The notes beneath the pieces were generated by a model, which did no database searches, was not told the origin of the DNA, and saw only the letters and a list, made by a program, of their open reading frames with translations. DNA of 64,000 nucleotides. It comes from Psettodes erumei (lineage: Eukaryota; Chordata; Actinopteri; Pleuronectiformes; Psettodidae). The DNA lies in contig JAFBJZ010000616.1 of the NCBI GenBank assembly GCA_016785225.1, positions 1,966,001 to 2,030,000 of the forward strand, given 5' to 3'. Positions 12,329-24,313 of this stretch are shown one piece after another (the stretch's first letter is position 1; each line of letters begins with the position of its first letter). The position numbers and the translations under genes were made by a program.

Positions 12329-15300
12329 CTTCCGTCGCCCTAACCCTTCCTTGTGGAGTCGTAAAAATATATAGATATATTAAAATAACGCCAGGGATGA
12401 CACTGTGGTTTCAAATAACAATAGGAATGAGTCTATTGTAAAAAAAAAATAAAATAAAATAAAAAAAGAGGGGAATCTCTGCGAGGCTTCTCCGTCGGAG
12501 GGAGGAATACGTTCCCCGTTACAATTCCGCTTCAGCCGCAGCCAACCGTCATCCAAACCGCCTGTTAGTTTACACACCGACGAAGAATGACGACTCAGTT
12601 AAACAGAGAAATACCCCCCCTAAAAAAACACATATATAAATAAGAAGGGAGAGAGAGGGTCTTCGATTTCTGGGAATCCAGTCTACTGCTCCTATCGCGT
12701 CTCCTACCCCTCTCTTCTCTCCGTATTTTTTTCTATCTGAATTTCTATCAGTATTTCTGTCTCTTTAACTCAGCACTGCCTCTCTCTGTGGCACCAGGAA
12801 GTAGCCTCGGACTGTGGAGGAGGAGGAGGAGGAGGAGGAGGTGGAAAACAAACCGCCGTTAAACTGTAACATTAACAACCCGCACCGATAAAGCATTTTT
12901 ATATAACTTCGTGTGGTAAAGGCAAAACGAGCCGTTAAAAGCTAAATCGTTTTAAAAAAACGTGGTGGGAAGCCGGTCGGGCCTGGTTGTCTTCTTCTTC
13001 TTGGCCTCCAGTCAGATAGGTGGCCCTGACCCAAACTGGCAACCCGTTTACAGTTTGTGTGCTTTTTTTGTGTGTGGTTTTTACCTATTTCTGTGTTTTT
13101 TTGCACTAAATCAAGTCTGGGGAACTAATATCGTAGTCCTGAACAGTGGTGCAAGCACTTTTACTAATTTAAGAAAACAACAACATCAATAACAAAACCA
13201 GCAGTAAAACTGTAAAATAAATACCACATTAAAGTAACAGTACTGCATTCAAATTTCAGTTTTTGGTTTGCTTTGTTTGTTTTTCAGCAATATTACATAA
13301 CTCTAATGGATGGATATTCACATTTTTTTAAACCAGAGGTGGCTCTTGGTCTAACTTAGAAACCATTCAATTTTGAGAGTGATCTGGGCCTGTGTCCAGA
13401 TCCAGGGATTTTCTTTGATGATCTTCACCATTTTGGGATGGGGCAAAATTTCACATTTTGTGTCTTAGCTCTGTAAATGCATTTTTAAAAAAAGAAAAGG
13501 AAAAAAAAATGGGACACTATCTCAATGCACTAAATAAAGTGTTTCTATTTACACAATAAAATATTATTAATAAAATAATATGAACAAAAAATAGTAATTA
13601 CTACATTCCAGGATCATGTGCTTCCACAAATGTTATATATAGGAAGTTTTTTAATGCTTGGATGAGAAATGTACTTTCTCTTTGGGTAATATATTCATTT
13701 TTGGGAGGTGTTGAGTACTTTCTCCTTTCTAATCCTTATTTACAGAAAAAGTAGCATAAGCAGTGCAAAAATACTCAGTTCCAAGTACTGGATTCAGATT
13801 TTTAGTTTTTTTAAGTAGCCTACATATTATACGCAAATGTGATACCCGTAAATTATCTTAATGTGTATTATTCAATTACTCTTATTACTGCTGCATAAAT
13901 GTTTTAAGAAGGAGTTAAAGGTAAAGATTAAGGGAATTGTGGGGAGTTTAATATTACAGTGCTTCATACTTTTATAAACCACTCATGATTTTAGTGTAAA
14001 AGCTACAGCTGTAAAATAAATATAGAATAAGATCAATAATTCCTTCTGAAACTTAGCAAAATGGACAAATAAAGTAGCATGAGTACAAATGCCCGTGCAA
14101 CACTTGAATAAAAGTATTTAGTTCCTTTCCAACATGCATACATGCATGTCTATACTTGAAAAAAAGGAAATTACAAAGCAATGCCATTCATTATGCAAAT
14201 TAGTAGCTCCATTTAGCCACCTTTTTGGGTGAAGATTAAACTAGTCTGGGTGATGTAGAAAAGTGAGTACATTTACTCAAGTATTATACTTGAGTACACT
14301 TTTAAGGTCTTGTACTTTGCTTGAGTATTTTTTTATGCCTCTGCTTGTTTATACCCCCACACCATATTTCACCACATTTCATACATTTTCAAACCACATT
14401 TTAGGGGAAAATATTGAACTTGTCACTGAAAATACATTTGTCTTGTAGCTGTCATTAAAGCTGTCAAATAAATGCACTGGACAAAAAAGTCATCTGAAAT
14501 AGAGAATAATAAGTGTATAAAATGAGATGACATGGAAATAGTTGAGTACAGTAAAAGTGGTGTCAATTTGTGCCTAAATACTCCACTTGAGTAAATGTAC
14601 TTAGTTACTGTACATTCCAACACTGTGTATTGTTATACATTTTATGTTATTTGGTCATTATTGTCAAAGAAGTAAACAGAAGTAAAAGTAGAAATATCAT
14701 GAAAGTAGCATTTTAAGGTGCATTTTGTTGCAGGATGTTGACCTGAGCAAATTTAAAGGACTCTTAATGGGGTATTTTTATTCTCCATATTAATATGCAC
14801 AGTATATACTCTCGATTCAGTATGATCATAGGTTTGGTTTGTAAAATCTTAATGTGCAAAAGTAATTAGCAACTATAGCTAGATAAATGTGTTTTGAGTA
14901 AAAAGTATGATATTTTCCTGTGAAATATAGTAAGTGTTATTGTCCCTGCTTTACAACATCCACTTGTGTAGTATAGACATTTATGTAAAACTAAAAGTTC
15001 ACAATTGCAATTTCTTGGTGTACTGTCAAAAAATATAGGAAAGCAACTGAGTACAGTTACTTAAATACTGTACTTAAAGGTGCTCTAAGTTAAGTTTTCG
15101 CTGCTGCCAAACATGGGTTCTTGCCGGGAGCGGGTGGTGGTGGTGACGGTCACTTGCCAAGAGCATCAGCCATCGATGCATTTACAAGACATGACATTAT
15201 ATGATACGCCCTCTGAGCAGCACTGTTTCTTCAGGGCAGACTGGACACTACAGTGACTCACTATCATAAAGTGAGGAGACGGGCGGGCCGGGCCAGGGCT

Positions 15301-17970
15301 AGCTGGTTAGAATGCTAACTTCAATATAAGCTAAGAAGTGATAGAAATAGAAACAAAGAGTGGACTTTAGTACAACTTTACGCCACTGGAGCTAGAAGGA
15401 AATGAAGTTCGATGCTGAACCTGCAACATTTCTGCTAGATTGGCAAGTAATTAGCCGCTGTAATGCTAACGTTGGCTAAGTAGCGACGGCACAAATTTAC
15501 GTATAGCTCCTTTAAGCCTGATAGTCATATGAGGCTGTTATTTTCATAAGTGAAAGCACCCACGCCTGAGGCATAAGTATTGAAACGTAATATGCAGAGA
15601 TAATAGTTAAATACATTAAGCAGGGACTTTGCTAGAAAACAAGTCCATATAAGGCAGGCCATATCCTGTTTTGCAGAAATTCAGCATCTCTCACAAGGGA
15701 GCAGCTGACCTTCAACAATTTGATAAACTGTTATCTTTTCACCCAAGGACGGGGCTAGGTGGATGGTTCAGGCGTGACTGTAAGAATAAATACTGTGAGC
15801 TTTCTTTGTTTCTCATCTCACTCTGTTTCTCCACACTGAGATCCATATGCACATTTAACTTGTACAATAAACCATCTGGGACCGAAGAGCTATTGTGTCT
15901 GGGAGTCTGGGACCCGTTGACACCTGACCATTAGGCTGATTTTCAGAAGGAATTTCCACCAAAGGAGAAACTACCATATACTGGTCCAACTAGTAGACAT
16001 TTTCAAACGTAGCTTTTTAAAAGGTGTTATATGTAAGTTTGCTATGACAGCGAACATGGTTTCTTGAGTGGGTGGTGGCGACGGTCGCTTGCCGAGAGAG
16101 CCTCAGCCGCTGTTGCGTTTACAAGACGAGAGGTTACAATACCCCCTCTGAGCATCGCTGCGTCTTCAGGGCAGACCGGACGTTACAGTGACTCACTGTC
16201 GGACAGTGATGAGACAGGCTGGCTGAAAGCAAAGCAAGAGTTAACACTGGTGTTGCTTCCCACCACTGGACGAAGCTCTCGACAAGTGAAGGAAGATTGA
16301 TGCTGGACTCACATCGTCTCTGCTAGATTTTGTAAGTAAACAACTGTTCATGCTCACTTTGGCTATGTGTATGTGTATGTTTCATACAGCCTCTGTATGG
16401 TGTGTGTGTGTGTGGGGGGGGGGGTCCTCAAGTCAAAAAAAGTAGGAAACCATTGATGTAAATTTACATCCTTCAAACCCTCAACAATCCTGAGCCTGCA
16501 AAATCAGCTGGCCGACTGCGAGCACTGGCCGGAGCCTGAAAACAGAATTTTGTTTACTCAATGAACAAAACCTTTCAAATCATAAAAAAACTATTTTGGC
16601 CGTAACAGACACAATAAAAATGCACATAATAATGAGCGTCACAAGTTTTTTACAGTGTATCATCTTACTGTAAAATTGGAGCTGTACCATAGGAAGTAAA
16701 AAATAACATTCACTTTGATTAGGTCACCATACAGTCAACAGGAATATTACAGTAAAATATTGTTTGGTATGATAACGGTTTACTCCATACTGACCATAGC
16801 AATGTTACATGGGCAAACATGTAATATTCTTGTCTCACACACGCCACACTTTTGCAAATGAAAGCGATGTTAAAGATCAATTATTTTAAACAATTCCACT
16901 GAGTGAGACTGTGAACGCACTTTTACCTGCCAAACACAACTAAGTACTGTAAACTGAGCTCATGAGGTTACAGATTATTACTGTACCTCACGTTATGAAA
17001 AGCCAAAACAAAATATCTTGCGTGTTTGGGGGAAATACGAGGAAGTTGTGTCTCCAAACTTTTCACAGAAAGGGTGCAACATTAACTGCAGTCTGACAAT
17101 GCAAGTTCTGGTTATGAGATTCAGGAGGAAACAGAAAACACATCGCTGCGAGGTGTATTGTCTGACATTTGCGTTTAGCTTGCTGTGGCTTCCTCTCACC
17201 CTGACCAAAGTGGGGTGTGGATTTGTTGAAGTTTGACATCGCACTATCCCACGCTGCACTTTACATTGACACTATAACAGTGTGTTATGTGAAGGTAAAC
17301 AGCAGCACTAATATGACTTCTACTCTGTCAGTACATGTGCAGGTGTGAGACCAAGACAGAGACTTCTTCATTCAACACCAACTGGTAAAACCTAGTAGTT
17401 CAGCCTTAACAACAGAAGTAAAGCTAGGCTAATTTGCAATGCTGCACTGTTGCATTCAGGGAAGGCAAGGCCAAACATCACATGCATGGTATGCTGCATG
17501 CTTGTTTATTTTACAAACATTCATAGATTATTCAATGACATGAGACAACCATGAATGATTATTCCTGTAACAAATAAGAAGGAGTGTGGTGCTACTGTTT
17601 CCATCATGCAAACACAATGCAAATACCGGTTCCATGCAGTGAAATGCAACAAAGTTGTGCAGCATGCAAATCGATACCAGGACCCTCACTTTGCCCACAG
17701 TGGTGGGAAAATAGTGCCACTGCAACCCCACCCCTACCACAAGAGAAGGATCCTGTCTCCCCACCTCAGAAAAGCAAGGTCAAGACAAGTGACTGGCCCA
17801 CATCACTCTCTAGTGGTGAGAGGCAGCATTGCACACCCGCTGTGACCACTGTCAGCTCCCCATAAATGATACAGAACCAGGTTTTGTTGTACAAATTATC
17901 GTCCTTTTAAGGAAGTACTGTCTGATATGTATATTTAGCATGCTGTGGCTTCCCCTTAACGAGACTAAAG

Positions 17971-18010
<40 letters not shown>

Positions 18011-21000
18011 GTGCTTGAGAAGGTTTGTCCTCTCAAAAGCCAAATTTCAGTTATAGTTTCCCTCAACTCAAAAATAGGTTTTGCTTATCATTACTCGACC
18101 TGGACGTATGAGCTTCACTGTACAGAGTTTGATGCTTGAAAGCCATTTTTCCCATTCCTCTGCTGAAGGGTAGAAAACATTATATCTGAGTTCATGACCA
18201 GCACATATGAGCAGGGATTTGTCAAACAAAAAAACATGGTCCAATATGCAGCTGACAAAAACAACATGTGCACAGAGGAGCTTTAAACTATCATTAAAAT
18301 GTTTGGCGGTAATAATAGCCGAAATATGACATAGTTAATTCCTCTGTCTGTGTGTGCACGTGCAGGGCTGGAGGACATTTTCAGATCCTTTTCTTAAGTA
18401 AATGCAGCAATAAAACAATCTAAAAATACTCTACCGCAGGTAAATTCTGTTTTCAAAGACTGACAAAGATATTTTTAGGCCCGTGCTGAAAAATGGCAAC
18501 CGCACTTGCCAGGGTTCGGGGTTTTATGTCCCTACCCTGGCAGTGTAAAGCCCCTAAAAAGATTTGCTAATCAACTCTCAACAATGCAAAGGTGCATTCT
18601 GGAAAATACAAAAGAGGGTCTGCATAATTATTGCCCTTTAATAAATACATGACATGTGGTCAAACACATGGGCTCTCTGGCTGGATGAAGATTATGTCTG
18701 CCAGTGAATTAAGAATATTTGACACTTAAAAGAGTATGTAGAAATCTTCCACACTTATTTACTAGCCCAGACTGTAATTGAAGCATGTGCTGTAAAAACA
18801 GGGCACACATCCAAATGATATCCAGCTAAAATTAGCCTCCTTAAATCTTTTTTTTCTTTCTGAGACTGGAAAGAACTTTATAGCACTCTCTTTAGGGACA
18901 GAGGCTCTTGATAAAGCGGAAATTCTAGAGTAAGCAAAAACCTGGAAACTATGCATAGCCCAATGTCCTTCTAATGTGGCGTGTTGACTCTGATTTAGCT
19001 GACTGAAGTATGAAGACAATTCACGTTGCAGCCCAGCTATAAGCATCATAAAGATGACACTACTATAATTCATACTGCACAGCCGTCTGTTGGTGGTTAC
19101 ATTAACTGGGAGTCCTGTGCTGTTAGTAGCAAAGTTCAGTGAAGTCAAGTCAATGATAAAACCCATTTAGACAGAAGCAAAGTTCACCCGGCTCCACTTG
19201 TATTTAAAGGGAGGGCCTACGTGGCTTTACCTTCCCCTGCGTGCTCCTGTGGATGAGTAAGCTTTTCCAAAATACGCTTTCACGTGCAGGATAGTGGCTC
19301 CAAAAAAACAGAGGGGGGGGGCTGACAATCAGTGACTTCCCACAAGCTGATTATTGAACTACCTGGTTTCAGTGATCGCTCCTGCGGAGTGTATTACGGC
19401 ACTCCGCGAGCAGCCCGTTGCTCAGGCTCATGAAGGGTGATAAGGCTGAGATATGAAACAGCCAGTTAAGGACATCTAGGAAAGCTGTAACAGATATTAT
19501 CACAGGCCTGTACAGATTCGGATCCAAGAGACCGAACAATAAAGTCACTTCCTTTCCAAGAAATAATGGGAACTCCACTTCCAGTTCCCATCCCTGTATT
19601 CATGTACTAAAATATAAAGTCTATGGGAACTCTATTAAAAGAATTTTGATTTTCTCAGTTGTCCTCTTGTCAGGTATGTTTAACAATGATTTTACTATCA
19701 TAAGTTACTGCATTTTTACAGGCCTTGAAAAACATTTATGGGAGTTGTGTGATAAACCAGTAACTCTGATTCATGGATTAATTAGTGGAAATGTTCTGAT
19801 ATCTTTCATGACTCCTGAACTACATTGAATATATCACGTACTCCACTCCCCATGTATAAAACACAAGTTGTGTTCGGAGGAACTTTCAGTCCACTCACAT
19901 CGCAACTGGGCCTTATTTTGATGAGCACAAAACTTTCTGCTTTGCAACAAAATGTTCGGAGGATTATTTTGATCTGTTAAATATGCAGAACTCTGATAAA
20001 GGCCTGGGCACTGGGACCTCATCAGAAACTACTGGGAAATGTACTAGAAGATTTCCTTGTGTTCTACCATCACTTGTGTATAAATTAGTAGCTTTAACCA
20101 GTAAATGGCTTGATTATATTATTATGTATTATTATTTATTATTTTAACTTATTATCAGTTAGTTGATTGACTGGTCGATAAAATGTCAAAAAATAATGAA
20201 AAATGTTCATCCCAATTTCCCTTTAACCAAAGCAATGTCCAAAGTTTTTTTTTTCTAACAATTAGTCAAAAATCCAAACGTTCTGCAATCCAGCAAATAT
20301 TCACATTAGAAAATCTTTAACCATTAAAGCTTTGGCATTTTTGTCTAAAGTTTTTAGACATAAACAACTGATGGGTTATCAAAATAGTTTCAGCTCTAAT
20401 ATGGATTTAATTTTGTAATGTCTCTTAATGTTTTCTTATTCAGTCCTGTCTGTCAGAAAATAGTTTCTTTTCACATACGCTGAACAGCTACAGTTGTAAC
20501 TGATTATGATTTATTTAGCAAGCATCAAGAAAACATTTACCTGTCACTTCTGCATCTCACCAGTCTGGTTTTTAAAACAAAACCTCAAAAATGAACTTTT
20601 TAAAATAATTTTGTCGAGGCATTTTACAAAACCCTTTTTCCTACGTCTAAAATGATCAACTGTGAGCTTGTGTCATAGGAAAAACCTGATTGAACACAAA
20701 GATCTAAGTGTCTATAAATATGAACAAACTGACGTAAATTCAGCTCCAGCTCTGACCAAACACGGCGGCCTATTCGGCATAAACGTTCAAATGAAAAGTT
20801 CCTCGCGGCTATCGTTATTCAACTAAATACCTGCAGCGAATACAAACAGATAAAGTGACCCAGATTAGCTAGCATACGTTGCCTTGAAATGTAACACTAT
20901 TTGAAAGGTGTCCACTTTCAGAGGAACACACACCACCTCAGTCCTCTGGCATGCAACAAGAGTCCTACTGGAGACCTGGAGGATATAACGTCCCCAAGGC

Positions 21001-23973
21001 CTCTTAAGAGAAACCAAAAGTGGCCTGCGGCTCGTGCCGAGGCTCCTGGAGCGTACCGGGACAGACGCTGTCGCGTCCAAAAATACTCGTGATTCTGTGG
21101 CGGTTGGAGAAGGCCACCCATACCATAATAACAGGCTGAAATCACACAGTGACACCGGTCAAACATGCTGTATCACTGTCAGCAGCGGCTCATGGAAGAA
21201 AGTATGACACTTCCCTGTGTGACTTCATTAGGATGAGCCCTTTCTTCCTGTGTGTAATTAGTGAGGGCTGTTTACTCAGGAAATGAAACTGGTAGCCATT
21301 TATTATATAGGGTCAAAAACCAATGCACTTTTCAAAGTAGAGCATACACATGCAAAATGACAGAAGTGTGACTGTCAAACCTAAAAGTGGCTAACGTTTA
21401 AATGCTGATTTCCACCTGATCTTCTGTCTCTGCTTTCCTTCTCATCGGTAAGTGAAGCACTGACCTTTTTGAAAACCTAAGGACTGTGCCAACCCACATG
21501 TACTGTACTGAGGTGGTTATTGTGCTGTATGTGTGATATAAATGTCACAACCCACCCGGCTAAATCTAAGTGAATTATGACTGCAACTATAAATTCACCC
21601 TTTTTTCACCAAAAAGCAGCTACAGGGGTCAATATCTGGAACCTGTCTGCACACTGTGTGCAGTGGATGAAACGTGTCCTGCCTCATAACCACCTCCATC
21701 TAGAAACACGCTGAATGCTTCAGGACAACCCTGAGACGCGTCTGACCGATATTTGGAAAGTCTCCTGGTATATAATATAAACTGTCAACCAGAGGATTCC
21801 ATTGCCTTACATTCCTGGATATCAGGTAATAAACCCAAGAACTTCAACTGGATCACTCTGTGATTTAGGTGGATGCAAATAAACCTGTCAGCGCAACAAG
21901 TTACACACTTCCATTATAAATTAATTTATTAAACTGAACTGTGAGAACTTTTCTCCTCTATAAAACAATATCCAGTGGCCATAATACGAGAGCCATAAGT
22001 GATTCTTTCAAATTAACTCATATAGCAGCTGACGGAAAGAAACGAAAGCAAACAATGCTTTGCATTTATGAAAGGTTTGGTATCTTCATCGTATTGAAAA
22101 TGAAACTAAAGAAGTGGAATTACTCTTTCCACTGGAGTAGGTTCTACTAAATCTATTTTTATTACACTATTCTATATAATACTCTTATAAATTATACTAC
22201 GCACTGTTGTATATATATATATATACATTCGTTTAAACCTTACTATAAATGTTTGACACTCAGTGTCATCAATAGGCTGTTTTTCTTTTGTTGTCCTTGG
22301 ACAGGCATCATACCACATCACAGTACTATATTAGATTATACTACACTATACAATCCATTTGTTTACAGTAAAAACCTATGGTAAAAGTGTCACAGTTAAT
22401 CAAAAGGCTATTTTTCACCTTTTGTCCCACAAACCAAACAGGCCACAGGCTACTATAAAATTAGATAAGATAAAACTTTATTGATCCCCAGAAGTGATAT
22501 CTTGTATATACTATACTGTACTGTTATATACTCATTTATGTGAACATTGACCAATATCCAAGAGCTCAATTACTTTATCACACTTTTATACTAAAGCCTA
22601 TTAAACTATTTTCTCTATTACCCTGTATGAACTCTACTAAACTATCCCACTGTACTACAATCTATGAAATCATCCAATATGCATTTATATATTGAGAAAA
22701 CTTAACTGTACATTTGCATGCTTTATTGGAAAACCTCCCCTTTAAATGTGCAACCCTTAGTCAAAGGGTTATATTTCATCTGGTGGGCATGGACAGATCA
22801 AACTTGCGACACTACACAAGCCACTATAATAAAACTACTATATCATACTACAGTATGAGCCACTATACCACACTCATTAATCCCATAATCATTACATGTT
22901 TGCTGTTATTTATTTTTATTATCACAGCTATTCAGAGGAAATGTGGTCCAGTGGAACCTCTGAATTTTACTGTTTACTAAACCATACTATATCAAAGTGA
23001 ACAACACTACTATATGACTACAATTCACTATACAACATATACAGCATATACATCTACTCTACCATACTCTATCATTTCTGAAGAAATCTTGCTGTAAATG
23101 TGCCACAGTCAATCAAAAGGCTAATTCTGCTTTGCCTTGACAGAAATACAGCATGTCTGGTCAATATACTACGCTACACTACACTACACTACTCTACTAT
23201 TTTTAATGTCTGCTCAACCATACTCTATACTATACCACACTATACTACACTATAGTCAGCCAGTAGCTAAATGTCTCTACACAGTATATCTTTGTACACT
23301 AAGCCTACTATACTGTACTCTACATTACACTTACCTCTACTATACTACACTTACTACTGGTCACTACACTCTACTCTGCTCCATTATACATCTATTTATA
23401 TGAAAGACTGAATGAATGTAGATGTCCCTGGAAAAAAAAACCCTCTTACATTAGTCCTAATAGGCCAGAGCTAAGTGGTCTCTATAAACCTGTGTATATA
23501 TGTAAGGCTATTAAGAATTTGTGATGAACCTAAATGTAGCAGTGGTCTGATGGGACAGCAGGCCCAGTGAGTCTGAACTCACTTTGTCATTGACAGCCGC
23601 ATGGGGTAGTTTTCACAGCCAAGCCGACAGATGTGGCAAACAGGCCTCGCCGGAGCAGTGACATAATTTGTGGAAAGGCCAGTACGTTTTGGTTTCTAAT
23701 AATAAAACGCCTTCCTGGTCCAACAACAACAACAACACAGAGAGGGGCACTACCTACCGAGCAGCAGCAGCCGATGCGTCTGTTTATACTCCCGTTTCAG
23801 CTCCTTCAGCGCCCTGTCAATATTCTTACTGACTTTCTTCGCCTCCTTCTCGGCCTCCTTCTCCTCCACCAGCAATTTGTCCCAGTTTTTCTGCTTTTGG
23901 GTGCTGGTCTTTTGCAGCAGCTGCAAGCGTCGGCCGCGGTCCTTCCCCGTCCCCTTGCCGCTACCTCCACCAC

Positions 23974-24007
<34 letters not shown>

Positions 24008-24313
24008 TCCTCCTCCTCCTCCTCCTCCTCCACCACCACCACCTCCGTTTTGTATGAGCACACCGTCGGTGCCGGTGTCTCCACGGCGTTGCTCCCCAGC
24101 TGGGAGCCTGGCAGGGTCCCCGGGGCGCACCGGGCCGCCACCGCCGCGTAGCGACGAAGTCTCCACGCATCCCCCGGTGTCCTCCTGGCGAGCTCCCCCG
24201 GCGCGGGTCGGCACGGCGGCGTCCGGAGGCTGGTCCGAGTCCGAGGTAGCGTTGGAGATAGACCCGCTCAGGTCCCCGAAGAGCCGGGGACGCAAACTGT
24301 AGCACAGCCCCAT
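3955..24313 (-). CDS. gnal: Golf alpha, XL isoform with alternative first exon
   Basis: The alternative first coding exon is 23758-24313, spliced in phase (one base of a Gly codon) to the shared exons starting at 11875-11803. The start ATG at 24313 gives MGLCYSLRP, the same opening as the mammalian GNAL long isoform. An in-frame ATG 75 bases further upstream is less likely because its extension does not resemble the family. The 185-residue N-terminus has an acidic/Ser/Pro-rich part and then 28 consecutive glycines (codons 23963-24046). A basic segment follows, then a charged helix (VEEKEAEKEAKKVSKNIDR) that leads into THRLLLLG before the P-loop exon. The exon is GC-rich, as expected for a separate CpG-island promoter about 12 kb upstream of the short-form promoter. 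Confidence 0.9.
4053..10653 (-). other. gnal: gnal intron 4
   Basis: This is a 6.6-kb intron without recognisable exons. It holds CT (4943-4965), GA (5513-5543) and GAA-rich (about 6058-6088) microsatellites and a 16-base G run (7046-7061). Poly-T or poly-A tracts lie near 7412-7434, 8106-8116 and 10018-10036. CpG density stays high to about 9.4 kb and then drops. The many open frames here have no family resemblance and appear incidental. Confidence 0.6.
13140..14130. repeat. Probable degraded member of the GTACTTTTACTTGAGTA-type MITE family
   Basis: The left end (acagtggtgcaagcactttt) and the inverted right end (about 14098-14130, gcaacacttgaataaaag) resemble each other and the better-preserved element at 14251. 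Internal traces such as ctcagttccaagtactgg support this. The boundaries are approximate. Confidence 0.4.
14251..14625. mobile_element. MITE-like non-autonomous DNA transposon
   Basis: The core of the terminal inverted repeat is perfect over 16 bases: gtacatttactcaagt at 14267-14282, and its reverse complement at 14585-14600. The outer right end (attccaacactg) is the familiar end of a repeat found in many copies in teleost genomes. There is no coding capacity. Confidence 0.7.
15073..15516. mobile_element. MITE-like element with CTTAAAGG termini (copy 1)
   Basis: The left end cttaaaggtgctct and the right end, reverse complemented cttaaaggagctat, match at 12 of 14 positions. The interior, from aacatgggttcttg to tttctgctagatt, is repeated at about 16.0-16.4 kb. 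The element is non-coding. Confidence 0.65.
16017..16367. mobile_element. Second, truncated copy of the CTTAAAGG-type element
   Basis: It aligns by eye with 15073-15516 in the same orientation. Shared blocks include cttcagggcaga and acagtgactcact, and gctagatt occurs near the end. The right terminal repeat is not recognisable and a GT/G-run microsatellite (about 16400-16424) lies just beyond. Confidence 0.55.
17150..17240 (+). repeat. Short interspersed repeat, copy 1
   Basis: It shares tgctgtggcttcc and the surrounding 70-80 bases with 17918-17975, in the same orientation. I do not recognise the family. Confidence 0.45.
17918..18008 (+). repeat. Short interspersed repeat, copy 2, followed by a TG microsatellite
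   Basis: This is the diverged second copy of the 17150-17240 repeat. It runs into an uninterrupted TG repeat at 17973-18008. Confidence 0.5.
22240..23400. repeat. Degenerate tandem repeat, CTATACTA-rich
   Basis: A motif of the form aaatgtg-cacagt-aatcaaaaggcta recurs at about 22240, 22383, 22743 and 23095, spaced roughly 145, 360 and 350 bases. Stretches of short ctacactata-type repeats separate the copies. This looks like an old minisatellite of about 350 bp. The open frames in it come from its low complexity. Confidence 0.55.
22455..22500. repeat. Retroposon 3'-tail-like fragment
   Basis: The string aaactttattgatccccaga is the typical 3' end of several teleost LINE/SINE families. Nothing else of an element is recognisable around it. 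Confidence 0.4.
23963..24046 (-). repeat. GGN trinucleotide repeat coding for 28 glycines in gnal XL exon
   Basis: There are 28 uninterrupted glycine codons. They form blocks of GGT, GGA, GGC and again GGT, so the DNA is a composite of short GGN microsatellites. The protein segment is certainly low complexity. Length polymorphism is likely but is an inference. Confidence 0.95.

Larger units (their letters stand above)
12329..23757 (-). other. gnal: Region between the two gnal first exons (promoter of the short form plus intron 1 of the XL form)
   Basis: The first 500 bases (12329-12850) should hold the 5' UTR and promoter of the short form, including a GGA repeat at about 12817-12841. From about 13 kb on the DNA is AT-rich and full of transposon-derived repeats, listed separately. 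No exon was recognised. Confidence 0.6.

Noticed and set aside
18507..18542. Hairpin with 9-bp arms (tgccagggt/accctggca) as a miRNA precursor
   Set aside because: The stem is too short and the loop has mismatches. There is no further support.
23633..24302. Open frames with polyproline, polyarginine or polyserine over the gnal XL exon
   Set aside because: These are shadow frames of the GGN repeat. The real frame is minus with the MGLCYSL start.
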